From: Rhabdornis inornatus
Taxonomy: Eukaryota; Chordata; Aves; Passeriformes; Rhabdornithidae
Direction: 5' to 3'
Assembly: GCA_013397075.1 (NCBI GenBank)
Contig: VWZS01009947.1
Span: forward strand, 682,001 to 746,000
DNA length: 64,000 nucleotides
The position numbers and the translations under genes were made by a program. This document shows positions 23,301-33,690 of this stretch, piece after piece. The notes beneath the pieces are model-generated. The model did no database searches, was not told the DNA's origin, and saw nothing but the letters and a program-made list of their open reading frames with translations. How positions within the stretch are numbered: the stretch's first letter is position 1; each line of letters starts with the position of its first letter.

Positions 23301-26300
23301 CAGCATGGGGATTGTCATCAAAACTTCTGACACATACTGCCCTTTTATGAGCATGTGTGAAGTATTTGCTGTTGGAGACTGCAGCTTTGGAAGAAGGAAA
23401 ATGCTGCCTCTGATCTTCTGACTAATGGATAGTCAGTAGCTTCAGGAAGCCAATTACATCTGTAGCCAGGGCTGAACAGGGAATCAAGGGGCTTTTTGTT
23501 GTTCCTAAACCCATTCCACCCCAAATGTACTTTAGAAAAATACTTTTAAAATTCACTTAGCAACATTGCTGTCTGATTCAGAACAGAGAAATTCTGTCAT
23601 TATAGAAAAGACACAAGCCATATATATAAAATAAATATTAATTTATTATTCTTTCTTCATTGCATCTGGGGGAAGCTCATAAATTCTTTCCACTCCCTTT
23701 AAGAAGAATGTAACACAAGGCAAGCTGACTTACAGGGAAGTGCAGAATCATATGCTAATAATACATGGATATCCAGAGATATAAAAAACCATAGCAGTAT
23801 TGTTGATTACTCAAATACCAGTTAAATATTGATCTTGGTGACTTGAGCACAGTAACTTGGTAGTCTTTGGGGGTTGTGAGGGGGTTATAATTAAAGTCTC
23901 TTTATTTGCAGCTCTTCTTACTTGCAGCCCTGTGTACTGAATCAGATTGGTTTTTATTTGTCATCTCTTTGTCTTTTACTAAAAACCACCTTTTGCATTC
24001 TGCTTTGAAACAATAAATTTTTTTTCACTCTTTTTGTATCTTAGGCTTTCACAAGGTAATGGAAGGAATCCACAAAGCCACTGAACTTGGCTACAGTCCT
24101 GTTAAGGTAAAGCCAGTGTTTATGTACTCTGAAACTGTTGTATTTTGCCATATATACAGATCACCTGATAAAGAATTTATTATATTTCATCTCACCTCCT
24201 GCCCCACCCTGTGAAAAATTTTTAGTAAAACTGGAGAAAAACTTGAAGAGCACATAAAGAAGTAACGAGGAGAATTCATATAATCTCCTTGTGCAGATGG
24301 GGATGCAGATCATGCTCTGCTTACTAGTTTCAGGTGTCTGCTTTACCTGCAGGTGAACTGTGTGGTGATGCGAGGTTTCAACGAGGATGAAGTGCTGGAC
24401 TTTGTGGATTTCACAAAGGATCTGCCCCTTGACGTGCGGTTCATAGAATACATGCCCTTTGATGGTAAGTACTGCTGCTTTGAGATTCTTCTTGCACAGA
24501 AGTGAGCTGGTTGGTGGATATTCACCCCATACACTTGTCTGCAGAGGTTTTGGTAAGCTCTTTCAGGGAATCAGGAATTGCCTGAAGTTTTTTGCAGCTT
24601 ATATTATTCCTTCCATAAGCTATAGAGGACTAGTTGGGGCTGGGACACCTACAGCTAAAGTGTCACTTACAGAGAATGTCAAGGTGGTTCTCTGCTAATT
24701 AAGAAAATAAAATCCACGGTCTAAGGTTAGGCTGGTTTTGTTAATTCTAGGCAATAAATGGAACTTCAAGAAGATGGTGAGCTACAAAGAAATGCTTGAT
24801 ACAATTAAACAGCGATGGCCGGAATTGGAGAAATTACCCTGTGAGACTTCCAGCACAGCCAAGGTGGGGTTGGACAGAGAACGTGTGAAATGTGCTCCCG
24901 TTCCTTCCCTGCCCCGAATCCCCAAATTCTCCCAAGTTCAGCATTGATATTTGACAACCAAAGTAATAAATAGTCAGTGTGGTAACTCGGGTTTTGGTCA
25001 AGCCACCTGCATAAGACTTGATGCTTATGAAGTCCTAGTCATAGTCTGTACCTTTATAGATACAATGTGTTTTCTAGATGTATTTTCAGTCAGATGTAAA
25101 GAATGCCAGGCCTGTATCCTGTATTTACAGCTTCTTAAACTTTTGTCAGTCTATGTCTGCACATTAACAATCCTGATGGAAGAGTTGTTCAGTGAAAAAC
25201 CTATTGCTTTAGAGTGTACAGTGCCAATTAGGGAATTTCTAGCTCATGCTCCCTACAGGCATCACCTGTTAGTCGATAACTACAAGAGCAAGCATTTAAC
25301 AAGTTTGAGAATTTCTAAAAACAGAGCAGAATAGACTGGAATACCTGAAAAAACTGATTTTGCTTTTATTTTTTCTTTGATATGATCTTAGGGCTGAAGA
25401 AAATCTATGTTAAAATAGATTTTCTGGTCTTTAGGCAAGTGGAACTATAAAAGCTAGGAGTCTGTATTTGACTCTTTTTTTTTTTCTCCTCTGCATTTCT
25501 TTAGAGTTACAAGGTGCCACATTTCCAGGGACAAATCAGCTTTATTACCTCCATGTCAGAGCACTTCTGTGGATCCTGCAATCGGCTGAGGATAACAGCA
25601 GATGGGAATCTAAAGGTTGGTAGTGGAACAGGATTCTCTTTGATTTTATGCAGTGAAAATAGTGTTGAAATTCATGCCTTAAAAGTAGCTGGGATGTAAA
25701 GACGCATAATTATTGCCAGCTAGCTCCTGTTTATTTATCCTCTATGTGTTCTTGTTCCATCTTGTCAGGCTGTTAGGGAGGTGTTACATCATGAAACCTT
25801 TTTTTTGGTTTCTGTTTTGCTACCATAGTTAACTACAGTTGTAAAACATGGTTGCAAGGCCAGTAAATATAAACATTTATTCTAATCTTTGATTCAAAAT
25901 CATCTTAAACATGTGACAAGCAGATGATTTCCCATTAAAAAAAGGTCCAAGCAGCTGTGAGGGCTTAGCTTTTGCATTCCATAGGGATCCTGTCTTGTTT
26001 CCCAAACAACTTGTAACTCCTCTTCAAGAGCAGCCTGTACGTTTGCTCAATGACTGTAGAACAAGGAGGGATAACGATTTCCTGCCACGTTGAAACTGGC
26101 AGTTTCTGGGGAAAAGCTAAAGTTTTCAATTAAGAATTGGCACTTACACATTGTCACCTGATACTGACAACAGCTGTGCTGCTGCCTAACATGAGATGAC
26201 CTAGGCAGCCTGAAGGCCCAATGAGTTTAGGCTGCATAAACATCCCAGGCTGTGTCTGAGTGCACATGAGGAGAGATAAAGAAAACAATCTCCATAAATG

Positions 26301-29300
26301 TTCCCTTCAATAGGGTAGGCCTCTTCAAAGCTCTTCACTCTGAGGTTAGTACAAAATACTTGTAAAAGTAATTTATTTTATTCTTTTTCATTTCTCCTCC
26401 TCTGCTTCCCTGGGTTGGCTGCAGGTGTGCCTTTTTGGGAATTCAGAAGTGTCCTTGAGGGATCACCTACGGTCGGGTGCCTCAGAGGAGGAGTTGATTC
26501 AAATCATTGGAGCAGCAGTGGGCAGAAAAAAGAAACAGCATGCTGGTAGGTTTTCAGAAATAACAGCAGTGATAGGGAAAACAATGTCCTGGTACTTGTA
26601 ACCTTCATGAGAGTTAGAATCCAAACAGTCTGAGAGACTTTCGGACTGACTTTAGTTCTCAAATAGATGCAAATACCACCGCTCACAACAACAGCAAAGT
26701 GTAAAGCTAAGTAGTTGTACTGGATCCTTTTTTTTTTTTTTTTAAACTAGTTTGCTGTAAAAGAAGAATGAAAGTGAGCTGTCAGTACTGCATTAACATG
26801 TTTCTAGAAGTTACAAGTCTCTTTTTCACCATGCAGGACTTTGTGAGTGCTCATCTAGTGCTCTGCATAAGGTCATGACACAAGGTCCATGATGATTCAA
26901 GGACCATTCTCGGGCTGTATTTGTCTTTTCTGAATTTATACTGATATAAACATTCACATCTGAACCTAACTGAATTTTTGTAATCTGGCTCCAGCTGGAG
27001 GTGCTGACCTCTTGTACATGAACTGACTTTATAATTGTGGATAAGTCCCCTATACACTAAAAATACACTTTTGCCCTTTTGTTTTCTTTCAGATTCTGAC
27101 AGATTAATAAGTAGGTTTTTCCCTTTTTCCTAATGTGTGAAACAAATTTTAAGGCAGCCTTTCAATCTAAGCATAGACTAACTTGCAAAGGACATTGGTC
27201 TGACCCAGATAAAATAGTGCCTTATAAACCTGAGGGAAGGCGTGAAGGGATTGGTTCTTTTCGTTGTAGACCCTTTATTTATGAATTCTGTTTTGGGAAA
27301 GCAGGGGGTGGATGGGGAAGAATCTACTAAAGTCATCTTGTTATCAGCAGCATTTACCTGACATTGTCTTCTCGCAGTTTGTGTTAATCTTATTATTGTC
27401 CATGGGGCTTTCTGTGATTGAACTTCTTTGAACTGGAACACTTATTAACAGCTTATGTATAGAACTAGAACAGTCTAATACCATTGTTAGAGACAAGATA
27501 GTCTCAAATAAATTGAATTCTGTAGTAGATAGACTGTAATTCATACTATGGTGAGCTTTCTGGGAAAGGGTTCTGCAGTGTGATAGACCCCTAGCAGCTG
27601 GATGCCTGGGTACTCAGGCAGCTATAGTTTTAAATAATACTGTGCTGGATTCCCCCTCCTCCAGTTCCCTTGGTCTTTACTGAGCTTTGTTTCTCCTAGT
27701 ATGCAGGTTGCACTGTGAAGAGCAGGAAACTAAATATGTAAACCAAATTAATGACTTAAAGTCTAAAAAACTGGGATTTTTATGTGTTCCTTATTTTATT
27801 TCTAGGCATGTTTAACATTTCCCGGATGAAAAACCGGCCAATGGTCCTGATTGGTGGGTGACAAATCAGTACGTAAAAAATATACAGTGATTTTGCTTGG
27901 TTTCTGTCTTTGGGGGAGCAGAGTAGATTAGGCTTCTAAGTCTAGCTTGTGGTTCTGCCTTAGGTTTAGGCAAAGAAATAGGCTTCTTAATTAGCCAGTT
28001 ATAGTTAACATGCTGAAGTGGAAAAGGAGGAAAGGATTTGTGTCCCTACCAAGCCTTACCTGGTTTTCCAATTAACAGCCCTGGTTTTGTTTTCTCTAAT
28101 TATGACAGTTCATTACATTTTCCAAAGAGATAATGAACTTTCCTACCTTATTTCCTATCCGCTTCCTTTGTACTTAAGTAGAATAGTATAGTTACTTACA
28201 AGACAGTTTGAGGTGAGTTTTGACCATATTGCCATATAAATATAAAGGATGCCGAATGGAGTTTTATCCACAGATTAAGAAATTCAGCTTTTTTTATAAC
28301 ATATATGGAGCCATCAAGCTGACAGAAGTGCAAGTGTTCCTACCTTACTACTACTTCAGAATCTGAAATGTGGGGCTTCATTCTTTTGAAATTACTTCTT
28401 ATTGGTGCAAAGTCTCAGAACATAACTATGAAAGACCTATTAACCAAGAGCCTTTCCTTTCCTTCTAGCGTCTATTGAAGCTGTTTGCTAGCTCTCCCTT
28501 CTGCCTGAACCTCTGTTCATGAGTGATGTAGTACTGCTGATTTTTAACATCTTCAGTGCGATTTTACCTCTTCTATGCCTATGTTTACCTATTCTGTAAG
28601 ATAGCTGTCTTTCCAAAGACTTAAGAAATAGTTAGAAGAGTTAGCTTTGTGAGATCAATTGCAAGATGTTGTGTCGTTCCCTATCAACAAGGTGTGGAAA
28701 GAAGAAAACAAACAAGGGTGAAAGACACGAACATTATGTTTCAAATCCAAACTCTCATCCTCCCATTGATGTTTTGGAGGAGGTTAGCTTCTGGGCAGCT
28801 AAAAACACAGGTTTTAAAAGTGGTACCCTTGTGGAGGGAAACATGCATTAATTTGCAGGTCTTTGCAACAGGTGATATAATAACAACTACTTTATTTTTA
28901 AACCAAGCCCCTAGGGCTTGTACTTTTGTTGCCTATATTAGGAAATAGGATCCACAGAGGCCTTTAACATAGGTCTTCACTGGGAATGCTTTTCACTTGG
29001 TGCCTCACTTTAAAGGGCCATCATTTGCCATATTGATTGATGCAGCATTGTGCATTTGCTTGTTTGCACTTGGCCACTGCTGCATTGTGTTCCAGAAAAC
29101 GGGTAAGAAGTGCTCTTTGTTTAAAGTGTGTATTGATTTGCTGCATGAGGAAAACATTTTGTTAGTTTTTCCTTTTTTTTTTAAGATGAAAAATGCTATA
29201 TTAAACTCTTGACAGCTCACTGGGACCTACATAATTTTTCAAGTTGCTTTTGAAAATTCCTACACTACAAAGTTAGCATTCATAGCAATGTTTGGATGTC

Positions 29301-32300
29301 TACAGATCAGATCAATCCAACTTCCTTTTGAAAAGTGCTTTAACATTGTCTTACATGCAGTAAAAGAGGCAGCCTGTCCAGGTCCTCCTCGCTTAGCTGT
29401 TCCATCTCCCTTTGAGACTGACTGCTGGCAGTCACTGCATCAGTGGAGAGACTGGAGATGAGTGGAGAGTATCCCACTGTGATACATGGGGAATCATTAG
29501 GAGATTTCCTAATTGTGTTTTGAATTAGTTACAGGCTTCAAATAATGCTGGCGTGCAAGCAGTCAGTGGGGGAGTGTGTGTATGGAATTAATTTAATGAA
29601 ATTTAATGAATGCTGTGGAAATCACTAATTGGTTTTGCCTGACCCAGTAAGCCAAACCTAGTGTCTTCCCTGCACTGCTGTTGTCCAATCATTTGCTATA
29701 TGGTTTGTATCTTATTGCCCTTAATCAAAATATTCCTTTCAGCAGGTTCTTCTTCTCCTGGGTTCACTTCAGTTATGGGAATTTCCTCTTTAATTTAAAT
29801 ATCTTCTGCCTTATTTTCTCCCCCTGAGATTGTGCTAGTTGGAAGCTGAGACAAACTTGAGGTGCAGTAATAGGATATAAGGAGATGACATTTGTCAGAT
29901 GGTTTCAGTGTATGGTGCAGTAGAAAACCATTATTGTTTTTTTTTTTAATATAGGTAATGAGCAATTTGGGTGCAAATAGAGATGACTAGGTACAACTTC
30001 AAGAAGTGTAGGGTGTTCAGAAAAGCAAAGATGCTTTGTACTCATTACTGTCTCTTGCTGTCTGTTTACTTCCTACTCTACTTGAGCAAACTTTTCTCCC
30101 TGCTCCCACCCATGTGTGTTTACCCTGTGGAAGGAAGTACTTGTCTGCCTTTGCAGTCTGGCTTCTCCTGAAAACAAAACACTTTCTCAGGGGTTTGGCT
30201 TCAGCTTTAAAGCTAATCAAGGAATCCAGAAGAACAGAGTGCTTTGGGTTCCTGGATTTTAAAAGGAATATTCAGGTTAGGCCCCACTATGAAAAGAGAG
30301 CAAGAGAAGAGGAATAAGAAAAATAATTTTCTGTGCTCTTCTAAGCAGAGTAATGTTGCACTCAGTACATTTATGTCTATTTAATCCCATTCCTCTGAGG
30401 TAAACGCATGCCTTCAGATTTGCAGGAATCTTAATTTTAGCGTATAGGCCATCAGCTGCAGATGAAAAAAGGCCTTTGCCTGAATTTAGGTTACTGCAGT
30501 GATTATAGTCATGAAATCTATGGTTGATTTAAGCGTCAGGAATGATACTTTCAGACCAATGTTTGGAGGGTACTCTGGATGAAAATGGTGCTAAGTGCAT
30601 CAGTCTTGTTCTAGCAGAGGCTGGGACTAACAGGGAAGAGTGTGGTGGGTTTGTTTTTAAAAAGATGGAGGAGCACAATGAGACCTTTGTCTACACCGTG
30701 TCTGTTATTGTCATGTGGACAGTCCCTGGGCAGCAGAGGTAGCTCAGCAATGTGCAGAGGGGCAGGAAGCTGCTTTGATGCACCTGTAGATAGGTTGAAA
30801 AGGGAGTCTTTGAATACCAGAGCTACCAGAGGAAGTTATTGAGCACTACCTAATTCCACATTTCTCAGAGCAGAGAGAGGAGGAGCTTCAGAAAAAGAGA
30901 AACATGCTTACCAGTGGTCCTGTTAAACCAAGGCTTAGGCACTTACCTCTATACTGCTTTCTTTACTTACAGAACATTTTATTCACTTGTATGTGAAAGA
31001 GACTCCTCCTGTCTTCACGCTTGGCATTTAGCCCAGTGCAAATGCCAAAACCAAAGGATTAAATGGTGAAAAGGGGCAGGAGGGCTTACTACCTCTCTGC
31101 CAGCTGGGAGCTCTGCCAGCTCAACGTGGAACATGCTTCTGAGTAGATTTTAAATCTGTCTGTCAGTGAGGGGACTGTGGTTTTTCCAGTGCTTAAACTT
31201 CAGCTGTCATTAACGTGTTAAGAGCTGGCAATAATACGAGAGGTTCCCATCACCCTCTGAGCTTGTAGACAGTGCAGTTGCAGTGCTTCTAGACCCTGCT
31301 GTCCTCAAGTGCTGGCATGACCCTTCCCTGCAGAAGGAGATGAAAAGAGGAAGTGCAGCTGCCTGTGCTGGGAGGGAGGTGTTTGGAAAGGCAGAGTTGA
31401 GAATCTGAGTGTAAGAATTTCCTATTAACCCTGCCAGGCTTTTGGAAGAAGGCTGGTGCTGGGATAGTCCCAAATGGATGCTGAGATGCTGTGATTCACT
31501 TTTCTTCAGAACTGAAGCTCCTATAAGTTTTCTTGGCTGCTGTTTCTCAAAAGGTGTTGATACTTTTAGAAAGTAAGTTGTTTCTTTTTGTCTGGGACCT
31601 TGAAATGAGTGTTCTGAGTCTTGATGTTTGTAATAGCAAACCGGGAAATGCAGGGAACTGATGAGAGAGAAGAGAAGGAGCTTAAGGAAAAAAGTGGATG
31701 TTTTCAGGCTTATTGGGGTTTTTGCAACACAGGAAGTCCCAAGCAGTGCTGTGACAGGGTTCTCAGCTGCCACAGACAGCTTAGCTTTCCAGTTAGTAAG
31801 ATGTTCTTCTCATGTTACTTTTTGTTTTTTCCCCAGAGCCTGCATTGATGTCGTTCCCACTATGCCAAGATGCCCTACAGAATCCCCCAAATTCAAAACA
31901 GTGGGGCCACACATTTAGTCATTGGCTGACTTTGAGAGCAAGTTTACCCAAACAAAAGGGAAAAGCATCCATGAAAAATAAACTCACCGGACAACTTTTC
32001 CTGCCAGGATCTCACCCAGAGAAACAGTGGCACATAGCAACTGGAATTCTACAAACCCAGCTCCGAGGCTACTGTGTCTTCCAGAAGGACCCGGGCTCCA
32101 CATTTGATACAAAGTGCCTTGATGCTTCTGTTGGCCAAGTTCCTGTAGATTGTCAGTCCAAAGAGATGTGTTCAGGATCTGAATTCCATACCAGGAGTTC
32201 AGGATCTTGCACCAACGTACCTCGTGCCTCTGACAACTTGACTCACACTGATGAGGAAGGACGGGCCACAATGGTTGATGTTGGAGGGAAGCCAGATTCC

Positions 32301-32705
32301 AGAAGAAGTGCTGTTGCTGGTGCTGTGGTCCTCCTGGGTGAGAAGGCATTCAGGATGGTGAGGCAAAACCAGGTGAAGAAAGGGGATGTGCTGGCAGTTG
32401 CCCAAATTGCAGGAATTCAGGGAGCCAAGCTGACCAGCCAGTTGATCCCATTGTGTCACAACATTCCTCTGTACCACGTTGAGGTGTCTCTGAGCCTGGA
32501 TGAGGCCAGGCATGCAGTGGTGATTCGCAGCTCCTGTCACACCTGGGGGAGGACAGGTGTGGAGATGGAGGCTCTCACAGCTGCCAGCCTGGCTGCGCTG
32601 ACGGTGTACGACATGTGCAAAGCAGTCACTCATGACATCATCATCCAGGAACTGAAGTTGCTTAGTAAGACAGGTGGGCAGAGGGGAGACTTCTCAAGGG
32701 CCTAG
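14244..32705 (+). CDS. MOCS1: MOCS1, molybdenum cofactor synthesis 1 (GTP 3',8-cyclase plus cPMP synthase), first exon missing
   Basis: Ten coding segments join in frame to 633 residues of the MOCS1A-MOCS1B fusion: 14244-14376, 15026-15193, 20043-20207, 24045-24106, 24353-24464, 24751-24863, 25505-25615, 26425-26545, 27806-27853 and 31837-32705. Numbering from the first, the radical SAM half has CxxxCxxC at Cys41, Cys45 and Cys48, a GGE motif at 87-89, and the second Fe-S cluster Cx2Cx13C at Cys273, Cys276 and Cys290, with Arg278 and Arg280 where MoaA binds GTP. The MoaC half spans about 479-633 with Cys-His at 551-552, Glu587, Glu589, Asp603 and Lys606. MOCS1A makes 3',8-cyclo-GTP and MOCS1B converts it to cPMP, in mitochondria in animals. 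The start codon and targeting peptide were not found. Identity is firm from the motifs, the end-to-end similarity and the DAAM2 neighbour. Confidence 0.97.
14377..15025 (+). other. MOCS1: MOCS1 intron
   Basis: Consensus donor GTAAGT and acceptor TTTGTTTCAG, phase 1. No repeat or other feature was recognised inside. Confidence 0.85.
15026..15193 (+). CDS. MOCS1: MOCS1 coding exon: rest of the CxxxCxxC cluster site and GGE motif
   Basis: The first two bases complete the second cluster cysteine, and CQYC gives the third at 15034-15036. The exon continues with MPEEGVQLTPK and KIRLTGGEPLIRPDVVDIV. The GGE motif at 15151-15159 binds the amino group of S-adenosylmethionine in radical SAM enzymes. 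The acceptor is TTTGTTTCAG and the donor GTGAGT at 15194. It ends in phase 1. Confidence 0.97.
15194..20042 (+). other. MOCS1: MOCS1 intron, about 4.8 kb
   Basis: Donor GTGAGT, acceptor TTTTATTTTCTAG. Apart from the small ATTCTAGATATC repeat and palindrome at 16247-16284, no mobile element, RNA gene or extra exon was recognised. Confidence 0.8.
16247..16284. repeat. 12-bp direct repeat with an 11-bp palindrome
   Basis: ATTCTAGATATC occurs twice back to back at 16247-16258 and 16259-16270. The second copy forms a perfect 11-bp inverted repeat with 16274-16284 around a TGA spacer. It is a small intronic curiosity with no known function. Confidence 0.9.
20043..20207 (+). CDS. MOCS1: MOCS1 coding exon, radical SAM barrel core
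   Basis: The acceptor ends at 20042 and the donor GTATAA starts at 20208. It reads QLDKLEGLKTIAVTTNGINL and later [20 protein letters not shown], nearly identical to vertebrate MOCS1A. It forms strands and helices of the TIM-like barrel. It enters with two bases of a split glycine codon and leaves in phase 1. Confidence 0.97.
20208..24044 (+). other. MOCS1: MOCS1 intron, about 3.8 kb
   Basis: Donor GTATAA, acceptor TTTTTGTATCTTAG. The intron holds the T-rich 78-bp tandem duplication at 21764-21911. No coding exon or RNA gene was recognised. Confidence 0.8.
21764..21911. repeat. 78-bp tandem duplication with long T tracts
   Basis: The segment CCTTTTGTAAGGTTAAAGGC occurs at 21778 and again at 21856, a period of 78 bases. 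Each copy is followed by a slightly different AAATT.TGCT.C stretch and a T run of about 20 or more, and a shorter T run precedes the first copy. The array looks like a local duplication anchored in poly-T. The exact T-run lengths should be treated with caution. Confidence 0.88.
24045..24106 (+). CDS. MOCS1: MOCS1 short coding exon
   Basis: A 62-base exon reading GFHKVMEGIHKATELGYSPV plus Lys, with the acceptor ending at 24044 and donor GTAAAG at 24107. It enters with two bases of the split glycine codon and leaves in phase 0. It matches the same segment of vertebrate MOCS1A closely. Confidence 0.95.
24353..24464 (+). CDS. MOCS1: MOCS1 coding exon
   Basis: Acceptor CTTTACCTGCAG, donor GTAAGT at 24465. 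It reads VNCVVMRGFNEDEVLDFVDF and then LPLDVRFIEYMPFD, a highly conserved MoaA segment. It enters in phase 0 and leaves in phase 1. The 246-base intron before it (24107-24352) holds nothing else. Confidence 0.96.
24751..24863 (+). CDS. MOCS1: MOCS1 coding exon
   Basis: Acceptor GTTAATTCTAG, donor GTGGGG at 24864. It reads NKWNFKKMVSYKEMLDTIKQ, then RWPELEKLP and a serine/threonine-rich end (ETSSTAK), as in vertebrate MOCS1A. It leaves in phase 0. The flanking introns (24465-24750 and 24864-25504) show no other feature. Confidence 0.96.
25505..25615 (+). CDS. MOCS1: MOCS1 coding exon with the C-terminal Fe-S cluster site
   Basis: The acceptor ends at 25504 after a long T run, and the donor is GTTGGT at 25616, weaker than its neighbours. 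It reads SYKVPHFQGQISFITSMSEH and FCGSCNRLRITADGNLK. The two cysteine codons at 25568 and 25577 start the Cx2Cx13C motif that binds the second 4Fe-4S cluster, which contacts GTP. Two arginines follow, matching the GTP-binding pair of MoaA. Confidence 0.97.
25616..26424 (+). other. MOCS1: MOCS1 intron
   Basis: Donor GTTGGT, acceptor GGGTTGGCTGCAG. No repeat, RNA gene or extra exon was recognised. Confidence 0.8.
26425..26545 (+). CDS. MOCS1: MOCS1 coding exon with the last cluster cysteine
   Basis: It reads VCLFGNSEVSLRDHLRSGAS and continues to IGAAVGRKKKQHA, with the third cysteine of the C-terminal cluster at 26428-26430. Donor GTAGGT at 26546. It leaves in phase 1 (GCT G), the same phase as the following exon, so direct splicing to the MOCS1B exon stays in frame. 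Confidence 0.96.
26546..27805 (+). other. MOCS1: MOCS1 intron
   Basis: Donor GTAGGT, acceptor TTATTTTATTTCTAG. No other feature was recognised. Confidence 0.8.
27806..27872 (+). CDS. MOCS1: MOCS1A terminal exon with Gly-Gly-stop and nested splice donors
   Basis: After the split glycine it reads MFNISRMKNRPMVLIGG and the stop TGA at 27859-27861. The C-terminal Gly-Gly (27853-27858) is essential for MOCS1A activity in vertebrates. Two donor choices are visible. GTAAAA at 27873 keeps the stop and gives the bicistronic form. GTGGGT at 27854 removes the second glycine and the stop, leaves phase 1, and joins the MOCS1B exon to read LIEPALM. This matches the known human splice alternatives at the equivalent exon. 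The coding part of the bicistronic form ends at 27861, and 27862-27872 is then untranslated. Confidence 0.93.
27873..31836 (+). other. MOCS1: MOCS1 intron between MOCS1A and MOCS1B parts
   Basis: About 4 kb between the switch exon and the MOCS1B exon, with acceptor TTTTTTCCCCAG. A 187-codon open frame on the opposite strand (31210-31773) has no recognisable family and is considered chance. Confidence 0.8.
31837..32705 (+). CDS. MOCS1: MOCS1B exon: linker plus MoaC-like cPMP synthase domain
   Basis: A single 869-base exon. Two bases complete the fusion glutamate, then a poorly conserved linker of about 133 residues runs to 32237. The MoaC domain follows, starting LTHTDEEGRATMVDV. Counting against E. 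coli MoaC as I recall it, there are no gaps between the active-site residues: Lys in KKGD (Lys51), Lys in GAKLT (Lys67), CH at 32454-32459 (Cys76-His77), Glu pair in GVEMEAL (112, 114), and Asp and Lys in YDMCKA (128, 131). It ends KTGGQRGDFSRA, with TAG at 32703-32705. The domain converts 3',8-cyclo-GTP to cyclic pyranopterin monophosphate. The linker carries a basic patch near 31940-31990 that could act in import or cleavage. Confidence 0.96.
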
Positions 32706-33307
32706 ATAATATCCAGATACCTCCAAGTGACCACTGCTCCTGTTTAGCCTCTTACAGAAGTTCTTTTGCTCAGCTGATGGGCTTGGAGACCTTAGCAGGT
32801 GTGTACAGTGCAGCAACCCCATGCCTCCAGCATTGCCTTCCTCTGTCAGCTCACTGCTGGGTGAACAGTGGTGCCACTTATTGCTGTTGAAAACCATGTG
32901 TATTTTCTAGAGGACAGACTTGTCCACTCTGCCAGTACCTCCATTTCAGTGTCCTCATGATGAGATTGAGAAAAGATTCCTGCTTATACCACAGAGGTTT
33001 TTGGTTGATGGTTGTTTTTTCCTTTGTGCTGTGAAATACACTTGCTGTCATCATACCATGCAACTGTGAGCTCTGGAAATGAAGCCACTGCTGAAAGTGC
33101 TCTTATTTGGCAACTATTTTTAAGTCAACGATTAAGATTTCAGAATTGTGTCTGCCCATTTTTTCCCTGACCTCCTTAATTGAATATAGAGGGTGACAGT
33201 GAGAAGAACACAGCTAGGGAACTTCACCATACAGCAGAGATTGTAAAAATGGAACAGTTAGTGTCAAGGTGCAGCTCCCATCCATTTGTGGTGCTACTGC
33301 TTCCCTT

Positions 33308-33690
33308 CACAGAATCCCAGAATGGATGGGTAAGGTTGGAAAGGACAACAGTGGGTCATCTGGTACAGCCTCCCTGCTCAGGCACCCAGAGCACATGACA
33401 CAGAGTTGTGTCCAGACTGGAATATCTCCTGTGAGGGAGCCTCCATAACTTCTCCCAGTAATTTGTTTCAGTGCTGAGGCACCTGCAGAGTAAAGAAGTT
33501 CAGGTGGAACTTCCTATGCATCAGTTTCTGCTCCTTGCCTCTTGTCCTATTGCTCAGCACCACCAAGAAGAGCCTGGCTCTGTATTCTTGGCATCTCCCC
33601 CTTAGACACTGATATACATTGAGACATCAGTCATCTCTTTTAGATGCTCAACAGGCCCAGCTCCTTCAGCCTTTCCTCATAAGAGAGACA
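33308..33690 (-). mobile_element. CR1 LINE 3' fragment, antisense, in the MOCS1 3' UTR region
   Basis: It starts on the + strand with CACAGAATCCCAGAATGG, the reverse complement of the CR1 terminus. It continues through GGTCATCTGGTACAGCC, AGGCACCTGCAGAGTAAAG and CAGCTCCTTCAGCC. It is 5'-truncated and diverged. If the MOCS1 transcript extends to 35.8 kb, the element is carried in the mRNA in antisense. Confidence 0.88.

Noticed and set aside
31210..31773. 187-codon open frame on the minus strand
   Set aside because: It lies wholly in the intron before the MOCS1B exon and on the opposite strand. It has no recognisable family or splice sites, so it is considered chance.
32199..32633. 144-codon open frame on the minus strand
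   Set aside because: Shadow of the real MOCS1B coding exon on the + strand.
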